Below are positions 7,839 through 17,456 of a DNA stretch of 43,438 nt, in pieces (position 1 is the first letter of the stretch; the number at the start of each line of letters is the position of its first letter). Location of the stretch: NCBI GenBank assembly GCA_028283245.1, contig JAPYNU010000021.1, positions 1 to 43,438 of the forward strand. The letters are read 5' to 3'. The stretch is from Candidatus Aldehydirespirator catecholifindens (GTDB taxonomy: Bacteria > Actinomycetota > Acidimicrobiia > Acidimicrobiales > Aldehydirespiratoraceae). The notes under the pieces are model-generated. The model made no database searches and was not told where the DNA came from. It saw nothing but the letters and a program-made list of their open reading frames with translations. The position numbers and the translations under genes were made by a program.

Positions 7839-8714
7839 ATGGCAGCCATCGGGCTGATCGTGCATCAGGGTCGGCCGGAGCCAGCCGCTGCGGCCCGTGA
7901 GCTTGCGGCGTGGCTAACCGGCAGCGGGCATCAGGTATGCACGCCCCAAGACCAACAGATCACGGCTTCGGGCTTGGGCACGCAAGTTTCTGGAGAGAGC
8001 TTCGCGGAAGGTCTTGATGTTGTAGTGACTCTCGGCGGAGACGGTTCGATCCTGCGAGCTGTTGAACTAATCGGTGATTCAGGAGTGCCGATTCTCGGTG
8101 TGAACTTTGGTCGCATGGGTTATCTCACCGAGGTGGCACCAGCTGATGTGCGAGCTGCTATTGATCGGGTGCTTTGCGGCGATTACTTGATTGATGAACG
8201 GATGCTGCTTGTTGTTGAGTTCTGGCGCTCTGCTAGCCCCGACGGCGTGGCGGGAGAGCCGCCGTTGAAGCACTTTGCGCTGAATGAGGCTCTGGTAGAG
8301 CGCCCGGCAGCGTCGTATGCGCTGCGTCTGGGGGTGTCGTTCAACGGCGAGAAGTTCACCAACTACGTGGTGGACGGTCTCATTGTTGCCACCCCGACTG
8401 GATCGACTGCATATTCCATGTCGGCGGGAGGTCCGGTGGTTGATCCTGCACATCACGCCCTGCTTGTGACACCGGTGTCGCCTCACATGCTCTTCAACCG
8501 CTCGCTGGTGTTGCCAACTGACACGACGCTGCAGCTAGAAGTGCTTTCGCACATGGGTGCCGTGCTGTCCGTGGACGGCCGGTGCCTTACTACGCTTGAG
8601 CAGCATGACGTGGTGACTTGTTCAGCGTCTGAGCATCGCGCCCGGCTGGTGACTTTCGGGTCTAAGCGTTTTCATCAGGTTCTCAAAACCAAGTTCGGCC
8701 TCAATGACCGGTGA
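7839..8714 (+). CDS. nadK: NAD kinase
   Basis: A 291-residue ATP/polyphosphate NAD kinase making NADP. The nucleotide-binding motif is GGDGS at residues 66-70 (the usual form is GGDGT), followed by GVNFGRMGYLTE, the NEALVER motif, and DGLIVATPTGSTAYS, all in the expected order. I chose ATG at 7839, five bases after the tlyA stop, because the conserved IGLIVHQ strand follows; an in-frame ATG at 7785 would overlap tlyA and adds an Arg-rich stretch that does not fit the family. It is followed by recN, the common actinobacterial order. Confidence 0.95.
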   Translation: MAAIGLIVHQGRPEPAAAARELAAWLTGSGHQVCTPQDQQITASGLGTQVSGESFAEGLDVVVTLGGDGSILRAVELIGDSGVPILGVNFGRMGYLTEVAPADVRAAIDRVLCGDYLIDERMLLVVEFWRSASPDGVAGEPPLKHFALNEALVERPAASYALRLGVSFNGEKFTNYVVDGLIVATPTGSTAYSMSAGGPVVDPAHHALLVTPVSPHMLFNRSLVLPTDTTLQLEVLSHMGAVLSVDGRCLTTLEQHDVVTCSASEHRARLVTFGSKRFHQVLKTKFGLNDR

Positions 8715-8765
8715 CTGTCAAAGCAGAACCGCAAACAGGCGCACAAGATGCTCGGGAGGGTCAGT

Positions 8766-10355
8766 TTGCTGACTGAACTAGCCGTGCGCAACCTCGGCGT
8801 GATCAACGAAATGTCGATCCTCTTTGATGCTGGAATGACTGTCGTCACCGGCGAGACCGGAGTCGGCAAGACCCTTGTCGTTGGTGCCATTGATCTTCTC
8901 ATCGGGGGTCGAGCTGATGCTGCTTTAGTGCGCCCTGGTGCTACAGAGGCTGAGATTGAGGGCCGCTTCATCAACGGAGACACCGAAACCGTGCTGCGCC
9001 GTTTGATCCCGACTCACGGACGCTCACGGGCCTACATTGACGGGCATCTCGCCACTGTGGCGCGTCTCAGCGAGCTGGGGCGTTCGTTGCTTGACCTGCA
9101 CGGTCAGCACGCTCATCAGTCGCTGCTGAGCGCAGCAGTGCAGCGTGGTGCCCTTGACCGCTTCGGTGCTATCGACACCTCAGAGCTGCAAAGCCTTACT
9201 GATGAACTGCGCTCTGTCGAGTCAGCCCTTGCGGAACTGGGCGGCGACGCTCGGGCGAGACTGCGCGAGATTGACTTGCTAGTCCATCAGATCTCTGAAA
9301 TTGATGACGCGAACATTGCAGGCGGCGACGAGGACAAGCAACTCGACTCAGCGGAGTCGCTGCTAGCGGATGCAGCGGAGCATCAGCGAGCAGCCCGACA
9401 GGTGATAGGACTGCTCGGTGCCGACGGTGTGGTGGCTGACGGCGTGGGCCAAGCTCAAGCTGCGCTGGCGGATCGAGCACCGTTTAGCGATGTTGCTGAA
9501 CGCCTTGACGCTGTTGCATCTGAGATCGCCGATCTCACTGCAGAGGCTCGCTCTATCGCTGAAGCAATCGAAGACAACCCGGCGGCTCTTGAGTCCCTGC
9601 GTGAGCGCAGACAACTGCTGGCGGGCTTACGCAGAAAGTATGGCACCACTCTCAGCGACGTGATCGAGTTCCGTAGCGAAGCCGCTGAGCGGCTGTCAGT
9701 GCTTGAAAGCTGCGAAGAGCGAGCCGCCGCCGCAGACAACCGCAAAGCCGAAATTGAGCAGCGTCTCTCAGCTGAGCGTCAGCGTGTATTGGCTGCGCGT
9801 GTTGCTGCAGCGCCTGAGTTGGCGGCTGCGGTTGAAATGCATCTGCGCGAACTGGCTATGGGCAAAGCTCGTCTGGCTGTGGCAGTTGAGGGTGAAGCAG
9901 GTGAGCAGGTGTCTTTGCGGCTGGCGGCCAATCCCGGGCATGAGCCGCTGCCGCTGCGCAGCGTCGCCAGCGGTGGCGAACTGGCTCGCACCATGCTGGC
10001 GTTGAGGCTGGTGCTCACATCAGGCCCGCCGACCTTGGTTTTCGATGAGGTGGATGCTGGCATCGGCGGAACCGCAGCCCAGGCCGTGGGACGCAGTCTT
10101 GCCCAGTTGACAGGCAGCCATCAGGTGATAGTGGTGACGCATCTCCCGCAGGTGGCAGCCCATGGTGATAATCACATAGTCGTGGAGAAGTCCCAGGCGA
10201 GCGGATCAACGATGGTAAAACTGCGAACGCTTCAAGGCGAAGATCGGCTAGTCGAACTGTCACGGATGCTGTCAGGGTCGCCACAGTCGTCATTGGCACG
10301 CCAGCACGCCAAGGAACTCCTCGGTGCTGCTGCAGCCAGCGCAGCAACAGCGTGA
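8766..10355 (+). CDS. recN: DNA repair protein RecN
   Basis: A 529-residue SMC-like ATPase acting in double-strand break repair. Walker A is GETGVGKT at residues 29-36; two long coiled-coil arms occupy about 150-350; the ABC signature (SVASGGELAR) and Walker B (LVFDEVDAGIGG) are near residues 402-440, followed by the HLPQVAAHGD switch. I prefer TTG at 8766, because GGGAGGG lies at 8754-8760 and the protein then starts MLTEL as in mycobacterial RecN. ATG at 8748 is the alternative and would place that ribosome binding site inside the gene. The protein is somewhat shorter than mycobacterial RecN, mainly in the coils. Confidence 0.94.
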   Translation: MLTELAVRNLGVINEMSILFDAGMTVVTGETGVGKTLVVGAIDLLIGGRADAALVRPGATEAEIEGRFINGDTETVLRRLIPTHGRSRAYIDGHLATVARLSELGRSLLDLHGQHAHQSLLSAAVQRGALDRFGAIDTSELQSLTDELRSVESALAELGGDARARLREIDLLVHQISEIDDANIAGGDEDKQLDSAESLLADAAEHQRAARQVIGLLGADGVVADGVGQAQAALADRAPFSDVAERLDAVASEIADLTAEARSIAEAIEDNPAALESLRERRQLLAGLRRKYGTTLSDVIEFRSEAAERLSVLESCEERAAAADNRKAEIEQRLSAERQRVLAARVAAAPELAAAVEMHLRELAMGKARLAVAVEGEAGEQVSLRLAANPGHEPLPLRSVASGGELARTMLALRLVLTSGPPTLVFDEVDAGIGGTAAQAVGRSLAQLTGSHQVIVVTHLPQVAAHGDNHIVVEKSQASGSTMVKLRTLQGEDRLVELSRMLSGSPQSSLARQHAKELLGAAAASAATA

Positions 10356-10432
10356 CGAGCCGGACTGCTGCGTTTGTGAGACTCGATGCTGTGCGTCGGT
10401 TCGAGACGTTACGAGGTTAGGATGAGATCCCG

Positions 10433-12094
10433 ATGACAAAGTATGTCTTCGTCACCGGTGGAGTGGTCAGCGGTCTCGGTAAAGGGCTGACCGGAGCGTC
10501 ACTGGGTCGTTTGCTCAAGGCACGGGGCCTGCGTGTCACCATGCTCAAACTTGATCCTTACTTGAACGTTGATCCAGGCACCATGAACCCGTTTGAGCAT
10601 GGCGAAGTGTTCGTCACCGACGACGGCGGTGAAACCGACCTTGACTTGGGTCACTATGAGCGTTTCATAGACGAGAGTCTCACCAGCGAATCCAATGGCA
10701 CCACCGGCTCGATTTATTCGGCTGTGATAGCTGCTGAGCGGCGCGGCGATTACCTGGGTCGCACAGTGCAGGTGATCCCGCATGTGACCGACGAGATCAA
10801 ACGTCGCATCGCTCGCTTGGCCGCTGACGACATTGATGTGGTGATTACCGAACTAGGAGGCACTGTCGGCGATATTGAGATATTGCCGTTCCTTGAGGCG
10901 GTTCGGCAGTTCCGCTTGGATGTGGGACGCGAAAATGTCTGCTTCGTTCACGTAACGCTGGTGCCGTTCATCGGACCCACCGGCGAGCAGAAAACCAAAC
11001 CCACCCAGCATTCGGTCACCGAGCTGCGGTCTCGGGGTTTGCAGCCCGATGCCATTGTCTGTCGCTGTGAGGCACCTCTGGCCAAAGACCTTGAAGGTAA
11101 GATTTCTAACTTGTGCGACGTGTCGCCGCAAGCCGTCGTGACCTGCCCCGACGCAGCCAGCCTTTATGAGATTCCTCTGATTTTGTATGATCAAGGACTT
11201 GATGAAGTGATTTGTCATCAGCTCGGCTTAGATGCCACGTATGCAGATCTCACCGCTTGGAAAGCGCTAGTGAAGCGCATCCAGCAGGCATCCAAGCCCG
11301 TGAAGATCGGTCTGATCGGTAAGTATGTCAGCCTGCCTGATGCCTATTTGTCGGTGATCGAAGCGCTCAATCACGCCGCTATTCATCACAGTGCCGATGT
11401 CGAAATAGAGTGGATCCAAGCCGAAGACGTGGAAGGTCTGCTGGCAGCCGGACGGTTGAGCGGCCTTGACGGCATTGTCATCCCGGGAGGGTTCGGTGAG
11501 CGTGGTATCGAAGGCAAAATCGCCGCAGTTGGCTACGCCCGTGAGCATCACATCCCCTGCCTGGGGCTGTGTTTGGGAATGCAGGTGATGACAATCGAAT
11601 ACGCCCGCAACGTTTTGGGATTAGCCGATGCCAACTCCACTGAGTTCGATCCTCGTACCCCGCACCCTGTAATAGACCTGATGGACAGCCAGCGTGGCGT
11701 AACCGACTATGGGGGCACGATGCGCCTTGGTGCCTATGTGGCGCAGCTTCGGCCTGATTCGAAGGTCGCTAAGGCTTACGGCGAGGAGGTGGTGTCAGAA
11801 CGACACCGCCATCGCTACGAGTTCAATCCCCGCTATCGGCACCGCTTCGAAGATTCCGACATTGTGCTCAGTGGAGAATCCCCTGACGGCAGGCTGATTG
11901 AGTTCATTGAGTTGAGTGGTCACACGTATTGGGTGGGTACTCAAGCTCATCCCGAGTTGAAGAGCCGCCCTGATCGGCCCGCTCCGCTTTTTGATGGGCT
12001 GGTCGCGGCTGCGCTGGTGCGGGCCTCAGGACGCAATCCGCAACTGCCACAGATCAGTGATTCACTCGCTGAGCGGGTCGGCGGCGACAGGTGA
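10433..12094 (+). CDS. pyrG: CTP synthase
   Basis: A 553-residue enzyme that aminates UTP to CTP with glutamine. The N-terminal amidoligase domain begins [16 protein letters not shown] (P-loop type) and carries GGTVGDIE; the C-terminal class I glutaminase domain has the nucleophile Cys in GLCLGMQ and the His-Glu pair in TQAHPE. The length is typical. A TAGGAT hexamer ends nine bases before the ATG and there is only a weak Shine-Dalgarno sequence, so this gene may have its own leaderless promoter within the block. xerD follows after nine bases. Confidence 0.97.
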   Translation: MTKYVFVTGGVVSGLGKGLTGASLGRLLKARGLRVTMLKLDPYLNVDPGTMNPFEHGEVFVTDDGGETDLDLGHYERFIDESLTSESNGTTGSIYSAVIAAERRGDYLGRTVQVIPHVTDEIKRRIARLAADDIDVVITELGGTVGDIEILPFLEAVRQFRLDVGRENVCFVHVTLVPFIGPTGEQKTKPTQHSVTELRSRGLQPDAIVCRCEAPLAKDLEGKISNLCDVSPQAVVTCPDAASLYEIPLILYDQGLDEVICHQLGLDATYADLTAWKALVKRIQQASKPVKIGLIGKYVSLPDAYLSVIEALNHAAIHHSADVEIEWIQAEDVEGLLAAGRLSGLDGIVIPGGFGERGIEGKIAAVGYAREHHIPCLGLCLGMQVMTIEYARNVLGLADANSTEFDPRTPHPVIDLMDSQRGVTDYGGTMRLGAYVAQLRPDSKVAKAYGEEVVSERHRHRYEFNPRYRHRFEDSDIVLSGESPDGRLIEFIELSGHTYWVGTQAHPELKSRPDRPAPLFDGLVAAALVRASGRNPQLPQISDSLAERVGGDR

Positions 12095-12103
12095 AGCTGA
12101 GCT

Positions 12104-13018
12104 GTGAGTCTCGACAGTCGAGCCGAAGAGTTTCTGGCTTGGCTAGGTGTGGAGCGAGGTAGATCACCACGCACGCTTGAGGCCTACCGACGTGATCTGT
12201 TGCGCTATCAGCAGCATCTCAATGAATGCAGTCTCAGTCTTGATGACGTAGCCGAAAGCGATGTGATCGCTTTTGTGAAACACCTTAGCGATGAAGGTCT
12301 AGCTGTCTCGTCGGTGGCTAGGACACTGGCGTCGCTGCGAGGTTTGCATCGCTTCATGGTGACAGAGGGTCTGCGTGAGGATGACCCTTGCGCGGATGTG
12401 GAGATGCCGGGTCTGCCGCGGGGCATTCCCAAGGCCTTGTCGGTACAGCAGGTGACATCGTTGATGGATGCTGTGGTCGGCGATGATCCGCCAGCTCGCC
12501 GTGATCGGGCGGTGCTGGAGTTGCTCTACGGTGCTGGCTGTCGCATCTCTGAGGCAGGTTCTTTGGCGCTTGCTGACGTTGACCTTCACGACGGTCTAGT
12601 GCGCCTAGTCGGCAAAGGGGCTAAAGAGCGGATAGTGCCTTTGGGGCGATGTGCAGCCGAAGCGCTGCAGCGCTGGCTAGAGCCCGCGGGTCGTGGCTGC
12701 TTAGCTCCAGAGCGCTGGGCTCGTCGAGGTGACGCAGAAGCCGTGTTTTTGAATCAACGCGGCGGGCGTTTGAGCCGACAGGGTTTGTGGCTGATTGTGC
12801 GTCGCTACGGCGACGAGGTCGGGCTCAGTTCGCTCCTTACTCCTCATGTGCTGCGGCACTCGTGCGCAACTCACATGCTTGATGGCGGTGCCGACATTCG
12901 CATAGTGCAAGAGATTCTCGGTCACGCGTCAGTTTCGACCACGCAGATTTACACACGAGTGTCGACTGAGCGGCTTCGTGCCGTTTACCGCGCTGCTCAC
13001 CCGCGCGCTGTTGCTTGA
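12104..13018 (+). CDS. xerD: Tyrosine recombinase XerC/XerD
   Basis: A 304-residue tyrosine recombinase that resolves chromosome dimers at dif with FtsK. All catalytic residues are in place: Arg147, Lys171, His248, Arg251, His274 and the nucleophile Tyr283 (QIYTRVS). The N-terminal SAM-like core-binding domain covers about residues 1-90. The position after pyrG and before scpA matches xerD of mycobacteria and streptomycetes, so it is read as the housekeeping recombinase and not as a phage integrase. The start is GTG at 12104. It converges with trpS, six bases away. Confidence 0.92.
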   Translation: MSLDSRAEEFLAWLGVERGRSPRTLEAYRRDLLRYQQHLNECSLSLDDVAESDVIAFVKHLSDEGLAVSSVARTLASLRGLHRFMVTEGLREDDPCADVEMPGLPRGIPKALSVQQVTSLMDAVVGDDPPARRDRAVLELLYGAGCRISEAGSLALADVDLHDGLVRLVGKGAKERIVPLGRCAAEALQRWLEPAGRGCLAPERWARRGDAEAVFLNQRGGRLSRQGLWLIVRRYGDEVGLSSLLTPHVLRHSCATHMLDGGADIRIVQEILGHASVSTTQIYTRVSTERLRAVYRAAHPRAVA

Positions 13019-13024
13019 AGAGGT

Positions 13025-14005
13025 TCAGCCCTGCAGCAGACCGAGGTTGGTGCGAGCACGTTGCAGGGTGGCCGAAGCGACTGTCTGAGCTTTGGTCGCC
13101 CCGACCGCTAGCAGCCGTGACGTTTCGGCAGGGTCAGCTTCGAGTTCACGGAAGCGAGCCTGTATAGGTCGCAGCAATTCGACGACAGCTTCTGCAGTGT
13201 CGGCTTTAAGAGGCCCATACATCGAATAGTCCTCGGCTACTTGCTCAGGTGCCCTGTCGCTTGCCGCCCCCAGAATCGACAGCAGATTCGACACACCAGG
13301 CTTAGCGGCGATGTCGTAGCGGACCTCGCCGTCGCTGTCGGTGACCGCAGATTTGATCTTGCGTGTCACATCAGCGGGATCATCAAGCAGGTCGATAGTG
13401 CCGCGTGGTGAGTCCAGCGACTTCGACATCTTGTTGGTTGGATGCTGCAAGTCCATAACCCGAGCCCCGGCTGCGGGCACCACAGCCTTAGGAAGCTTGA
13501 AAGTCGGTACGTAACGCGAGTTGAAGCGCTCAGCAATGTCACGGGTGAGTTCTATGTGTTGGCGCTGGTCGTCTCCGACCGGCACCTCATCGGCGTCGTA
13601 AAGCAGAATGTCGGCAGCCTGCAACGCTGGGTAAGTGAACAAGCCAGCCGATATGAACTCTTGTCGATCCGACTTGTCCTTGAACTGCGTCATCCTGCTC
13701 AGTTCGCCAAACGACACGGTGCATTCCAGCAGCCAGGCGCATTCGCTGTGTTGATGAACATGACTTTGCACAAAGATGGTGCATGCATCTGGATCCAGCC
13801 CCGCCGCCATGAGCATCTGTGACATCCGCAGTGTCGCAGTGCCGATCGCTCCTGGTTTCTGTGGCACGGTCACGGCATGAAGATCCACCACCGGGTAGAA
13901 GGCGTCGGTGGTGTGCTGAAGCTGCGCCCAGACGCGGATCGCTCCAAGATAATTGCCTAGGTGCAAATCACCGCTTGGCTGAATGCCCGAAAGTACCCTG
14001 GTCAT
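13025..14005 (-). CDS. trpS: Tryptophanyl-tRNA synthetase
   Basis: A 326-residue class I synthetase. The HIGH-type signature is GDLHLGN at residues 12-18 and the KMSKS loop is intact at 192-196. GIQPSGDLHLGNYLGA and the HQHSECAWLLEC stretch are typical of bacterial TrpRS. It is the only minus-strand gene in the plus-strand segregation block, lying between xerD and scpA where mycobacteria carry a ParA-family gene. The ATG at 14005 follows a TACGAT hexamer by eight bases on the minus strand, again suggesting a leaderless message; I saw no T-box leader. Confidence 0.96.
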   Translation of the reverse strand: MTRVLSGIQPSGDLHLGNYLGAIRVWAQLQHTTDAFYPVVDLHAVTVPQKPGAIGTATLRMSQMLMAAGLDPDACTIFVQSHVHQHSECAWLLECTVSFGELSRMTQFKDKSDRQEFISAGLFTYPALQAADILLYDADEVPVGDDQRQHIELTRDIAERFNSRYVPTFKLPKAVVPAAGARVMDLQHPTNKMSKSLDSPRGTIDLLDDPADVTRKIKSAVTDSDGEVRYDIAAKPGVSNLLSILGAASDRAPEQVAEDYSMYGPLKADTAEAVVELLRPIQARFRELEADPAETSRLLAVGATKAQTVASATLQRARTNLGLLQG

Positions 14006-14038
14006 AGGTTGACATCGTAGAGAGTAATCTCAGCCCCA

Positions 14039-14986
14039 ATGGTTGCATCAACAACTGCCCCGACAGCTGCGTCAATAGCTGGATCAACAGTTGCATCACC
14101 GCTTGCGCCAACGGCTGCATCGACAGTTGCATCAACGGTTACGTCAACAGTTGCGTCAACGGGCACAGAGGTGGCTGGCCCGATGGTTGCTGAGGCTGGC
14201 GGATGTCTGGTTTCAACCCCCGCCTACGACGGTCCTTTCGAGGTGCTGCTGCAGCTGATACTGCGCCAAAAGATAGACATATATGACATCTCTGTTGCCG
14301 ATATCACCTGCGCCTTCCTTGCCGAGATTGAGCATCTGCCAGAGTGTGATCTAGAACTAACCACCGAGTTCTTGTTGATCGCAGCAACCTTGCTGGAAAT
14401 GAAAGCCAAGCGTCTGCTGCCCAGCGACGACACCGTGGAGCTTGACGAAGAACTCGAAGCAGTATCTGAGCGCGATTTGTTGTTGATGCGCCTGTTGGAA
14501 TGCAGCACTTTCCGTGACGCTTCACGCACATTACAACGGCTCTTCGGCGAAGCAACTCGCAGTCGGCCGCGCACTGCGGGCATCTGCGAGGAGCGCTGGC
14601 TGATGCTGGCACCGAATGCCTTGGCCAGAGTCTCGCCCACTGCTTTTCGTAACGCCTATTTGCGGGCTTGCGCGCCTCGTTTGGAGCCGCAGGTGGACAT
14701 TGCCCATATCACCCCGATCTCGTTGACTGTGGGAGATGCAGTGGCTGAACTGATTGAAGAGTTGTCCAGGCAGCGGCGCGCCACTTTCAGGCATCTCACC
14801 GACGGCATCGAAGATCGTGTGGAACTAGTGGTGCGTTTCTTGGCGGTGTTGGAACTGTTCAAGCAGGGTCTCGCAGATGTGGAGCAGGCGGTTACCTTCG
14901 GTGAGATTGTCATATCTTGGACTGGCGGCGACGAAACCGAGGTTCGTGAAGCCGCTGTTGCTGGTGTTGATGTCTATGAAGGCTGA
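14039..14986 (+). CDS. scpA: Segregation and condensation protein A with repeat-built N-terminus
   Basis: The kleisin subunit of the SMC-ScpAB condensin. The conserved core starts at about residue 62 (YDGPFEVLLQLI) and continues with the helix LTTEFLLIAATLLEMKAKRL; the C-terminal winged-helix part ends near VTFGEIVISW. The unusual part is residues 2-41, a Val/Ala-Ala-Ser-Thr repeat encoded by ten 12-bp units, absent from ordinary ScpA. Other starts are GTG at 14171 or ATG at 14183, which would leave the array outside the protein. I kept ATG at 14039 because the frame is open throughout and many unit differences fall at third codon positions; this is uncertain. The gene's end overlaps scpB. 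Confidence 0.9.
   Translation: MVASTTAPTAASIAGSTVASPLAPTAASTVASTVTSTVASTGTEVAGPMVAEAGGCLVSTPAYDGPFEVLLQLILRQKIDIYDISVADITCAFLAEIEHLPECDLELTTEFLLIAATLLEMKAKRLLPSDDTVELDEELEAVSERDLLLMRLLECSTFRDASRTLQRLFGEATRSRPRTAGICEERWLMLAPNALARVSPTAFRNAYLRACAPRLEPQVDIAHITPISLTVGDAVAELIEELSRQRRATFRHLTDGIEDRVELVVRFLAVLELFKQGLADVEQAVTFGEIVISWTGGDETEVREAAVAGVDVYEG
14042..14161 (+). repeat. Ten 12-bp tandem units at the start of scpA
   Basis: The unit consensus is GTTGCATCAACA. Ten consecutive in-register copies diverge by one to several bases each and encode V/A-A-S-T. Two are near identical to the consensus and others vary mostly at third codon positions. Confidence 0.88.
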
Positions 14987-15647
14987 GAAGATCACAGGAT
15001 CAGCCCCCGAGATTGCGATTACAGCAGCTCTAGAGGCAGTGATGCTGCTGGCTGATGAGCCCGTAACCCCGCAAGTGCTGGCCACAGTCGTGGGCGTGCC
15101 TGCTGAGCAGGTGGAGCAGATCTGTACTGCGCTAGCAACCGAATATGAGTCACAGGGCCGGGGTTTTGTCCTGGCACGGGTAGCGGGGGGTTACCGCTAC
15201 CAGACAGCCCCCAGTGCTGATGTCTACGTAGAGCGGTTCGTGCGCGATGGGCACAGCGGCCGCCTGTCTGCTGCGGCGCTGGAAACCCTTGCCGTGGTGG
15301 CTTACAAGCAACCGATATCGCGCCAGCAGGTAGCGGAGATTCGCGGCGTCAACGTTGATGGCGTGCTGCGCACCTTGCAGCGCCGAGGCTACGTGGACGA
15401 GGTGGCGCGCCTTGATGGTCCCGGTCAGGCAGTTCTTTACGGCACGACCGCACAGTTTTTGGAGCATCTCGGCTTGGACAGCCTTGACGAACTTCCTGCT
15501 TTGGGAGAGTTCGTTCCCGACTCAGACATGGTCGAAGCTTTGGAGCGCCGTTTGCGTTTGATACCCAGCGACAGCTCATCTGAAATCAGCCAATCCAGTG
15601 CCGAGCGACAAGACCAAGCAGATCTAGGCGAAGCAGTTGCCGACTGA
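14976..15647 (+). CDS. scpB: Segregation and condensation protein B
   Basis: A 223-residue protein with two winged-helix domains (about 10-85 and 90-170) that binds ScpA in the SMC complex. Typical stretches are ALEAVMLLADEPVT, LSAAALETLAVVAYKQPISR and VLRTLQRRGYV. The open frame extends upstream to 14877, but the conserved start is at ATG 14976 (or 14970), which overlaps the scpA stop by about 11 bases, giving translational coupling. The C-terminal 25 residues are Ser/Gln-rich and look disordered. Confidence 0.94.
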   Translation: MKAEKITGSAPEIAITAALEAVMLLADEPVTPQVLATVVGVPAEQVEQICTALATEYESQGRGFVLARVAGGYRYQTAPSADVYVERFVRDGHSGRLSAAALETLAVVAYKQPISRQQVAEIRGVNVDGVLRTLQRRGYVDEVARLDGPGQAVLYGTTAQFLEHLGLDSLDELPALGEFVPDSDMVEALERRLRLIPSDSSSEISQSSAERQDQADLGEAVAD

Positions 15648-16380
15648 GCGAGCGCAGTATGCACAATGTCAGCCTGAGCGACTTCAGAAAGTGTTGGCCC
15701 GTCAAGGCATCGGCAGCCGCAGAGCTTGCGAAGAGTTAATCGCCGAAGGCCGGGTGCTAGTTGACGGCGCGGTCGCCGAGTTGGGTTGCCGCATTGATGT
15801 CTCACAGGCTCGAGTGCAAGTGGACGGAACCTTGGTCGGGGTTCGTCCTGACCTAGTCCACTACCTGCTGAACAAGCCTGATGGCGTGGTTACTACAGTA
15901 AATGACCCGCAAGGTCGTCTGACTGTTGTTGAACTTGTCGCCGTAGAGCAGCGTGTTTTCCCTGTTGGGCGACTTGATGCCAACAGTGAGGGCTTGCTGT
16001 TGCTCACCAACGACGGTGACCTCACTCACCGTTTGACGCATCCTTCTTTTGGGGTTGACAAGGAGTATCTGGTGCAGGTGTCGGGGTCGCCGAAACCGGC
16101 TGCTGTGCGCGCTTTGCGTGAAGGAGTCGAAATCGGCGACGGTCTCAGCGCCCCAGCGAGAGTTGCTTTAGTGTCGCCGTCGCTTCTGCGCATCACCGTA
16201 AAGGAGGGCCGCAACCGCTTGGTGCGTCGAATGTGTCAGGCGGTGGGCCATCCCGTGCTGCGTTTGGTGCGAACCAGGATCGGTCCGTTGTCGGATCATC
16301 GTCTGGCACCCGGCGATTGGCGGCCTCTGACCACTGCTGAGATTCGAAATCTCGAAAAAGCCTGCTACTCGCAGCGCTAG
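15637..16380 (+). CDS. rluB: 23S rRNA pseudouridine synthase RluB type
   Basis: A 247-residue RsuA/RluB-family pseudouridine synthase with an N-terminal S4 domain (about 13-60) and the catalytic Asp114 in GRLDANSEGLLLLTNDG. The KEGRNRLVRRMCQAVGHPV stretch is the family's C-terminal motif. It probably modifies helix 90 region of 23S rRNA, as RluB does, though RluE/RsuA-type specificity cannot be excluded. It starts with TTG at 15637 overlapping scpB by 11 bases. The scpA-scpB-rluB order is widely conserved. Confidence 0.92.
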   Translation: MPTERAQYAQCQPERLQKVLARQGIGSRRACEELIAEGRVLVDGAVAELGCRIDVSQARVQVDGTLVGVRPDLVHYLLNKPDGVVTTVNDPQGRLTVVELVAVEQRVFPVGRLDANSEGLLLLTNDGDLTHRLTHPSFGVDKEYLVQVSGSPKPAAVRALREGVEIGDGLSAPARVALVSPSLLRITVKEGRNRLVRRMCQAVGHPVLRLVRTRIGPLSDHRLAPGDWRPLTTAEIRNLEKACYSQR

Positions 16381-16391
16381 CATCGCCGCTG

Positions 16392-17456
16392 ATGACTCAG
16401 AGTCGCAGTGCCATAATTGCAGGCACTGGTCTGATTGGCGGTTCGGTGGGGATGGCGCTGCGACGCCAAGGCTGGCGAGTCGCCGGGGTTGAGCCAGATC
16501 CTCAGCGCGCCAGCGCCGCAGTTGCTTGCGGTGCCGTGGATCGCATCGTTGAGCCTGAACCGTGTGATCTTGCTGTGGTGGCGACACCCCCGGCGCATCT
16601 GGTGAGCGTTACACAGAGCCTGCTTGACGCCGGGGCGGCTGTGGTCACCGATGTTGGCAGTGTCAAAGCGCCAGTATGCGCCGCAGTGGATGACCCTCGT
16701 TTTGTGGGCGGCCATCCGATGGCGGGCAGCGAGCAGGACGGCCTCGAAGGTGCCGTGGCGGATTTGTTCCGTGATGCTGTCTGGGTTTTGACTCCCACTG
16801 GAGCCACCGACGATGCTGCGTTGGCGCAAGTGCGAGAAATGGCAGTGCAGCTCGGTGCTCTGCCGATAGCGCTTACACCCGAGCGTCACGACACTCTGGT
16901 GGCTGTGGTGTCGCATGTGCCTCATCTCACCGCAGCGGTGCTGATGCGCATCGCCGAAGGTCGCTCTAGCGAGCATCGTGCGCTGATGCGTATGGCTGCT
17001 GGCGGTTTTCGTGACATGACTCGGGTGGCGGCGGGTCATCCCGCCATCTGGCCAGACATTTGCGTCGAGAACCGTGCCGCCATCACTGAAGTGCTGGATC
17101 AGTTGCTAGCTGAACTCGAAGAAATGCGTGTGATCGTCTCAGAACAGGACCGCGTTGAACTGTTTTCCCGGCTCGAAGCTGCTCGCACGAGTAGACGGAG
17201 CCTGTCGACCGGGGCACCCGAGCCGTCGCGCCTCACCGAAGTGAGAATCGCCATCAGTGACCGCAAAGGCGAACTGGCTCGGATCACCACCTTGGCGGCT
17301 GATCTTGATGTCAACATCTACGATCTTGAGATAGCACACTCCACCGAAGGTGCCGAAGGTGTGGTGCTGGCTCTCGTGGACAGCGATGCCGCAGATCACT
17401 TCGCTCGAAGTTTGGCCGATTTCGGATATCGGCCGTCGCTGAATCCGCTGCGATGA
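16392..17456 (+). CDS. tyrA: Prephenate dehydrogenase
   Basis: A 354-residue enzyme of tyrosine synthesis. The NAD-binding GTGLIGGSVG is at residues 11-20, GGHPMAGSEQDG carries the substrate-contacting His, and SHVPHLTA supplies the second conserved His. The C-terminal ACT domain (about 278-350, RIAISDRKGELARITTLA) predicts feedback control by an aromatic amino acid. It lies 11 bases after rluB and overlaps aroA by four bases (ATGA), so the shikimate-branch genes are translationally coupled. Confidence 0.94.
   Translation: MTQSRSAIIAGTGLIGGSVGMALRRQGWRVAGVEPDPQRASAAVACGAVDRIVEPEPCDLAVVATPPAHLVSVTQSLLDAGAAVVTDVGSVKAPVCAAVDDPRFVGGHPMAGSEQDGLEGAVADLFRDAVWVLTPTGATDDAALAQVREMAVQLGALPIALTPERHDTLVAVVSHVPHLTAAVLMRIAEGRSSEHRALMRMAAGGFRDMTRVAAGHPAIWPDICVENRAAITEVLDQLLAELEEMRVIVSEQDRVELFSRLEAARTSRRSLSTGAPEPSRLTEVRIAISDRKGELARITTLAADLDVNIYDLEIAHSTEGAEGVVLALVDSDAADHFARSLADFGYRPSLNPLR

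Noticed and set aside
12104..13018. Tyrosine recombinase as a sign of a mobile element
   Set aside because: Its place after pyrG and before scpA is the conserved housekeeping xerD position; no attachment repeats or phage genes were seen.
14006..14038. TTGACA at 14009-14014 as the -35 of a scpA promoter
   Set aside because: The nearest -10-like hexamer, TAATCT, is only 10 bases away, too close for a standard promoter.
13826..14038. T-box leader for trpS
   Set aside because: Only 33 bases separate trpS and scpA starts, and no specifier or T-box stem can be seen.
14042..14161. Array at the start of scpA considered as CRISPR or a regulatory iteron set
   Set aside because: Units are contiguous 12-mers without spacers, in frame with the gene, and there are no cas or replication genes nearby.
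16377..17039. Minus-strand open frame of 220 codons opposite tyrA
   Set aside because: Antisense to conserved tyrA with no motif and a composition typical of a shadow frame.
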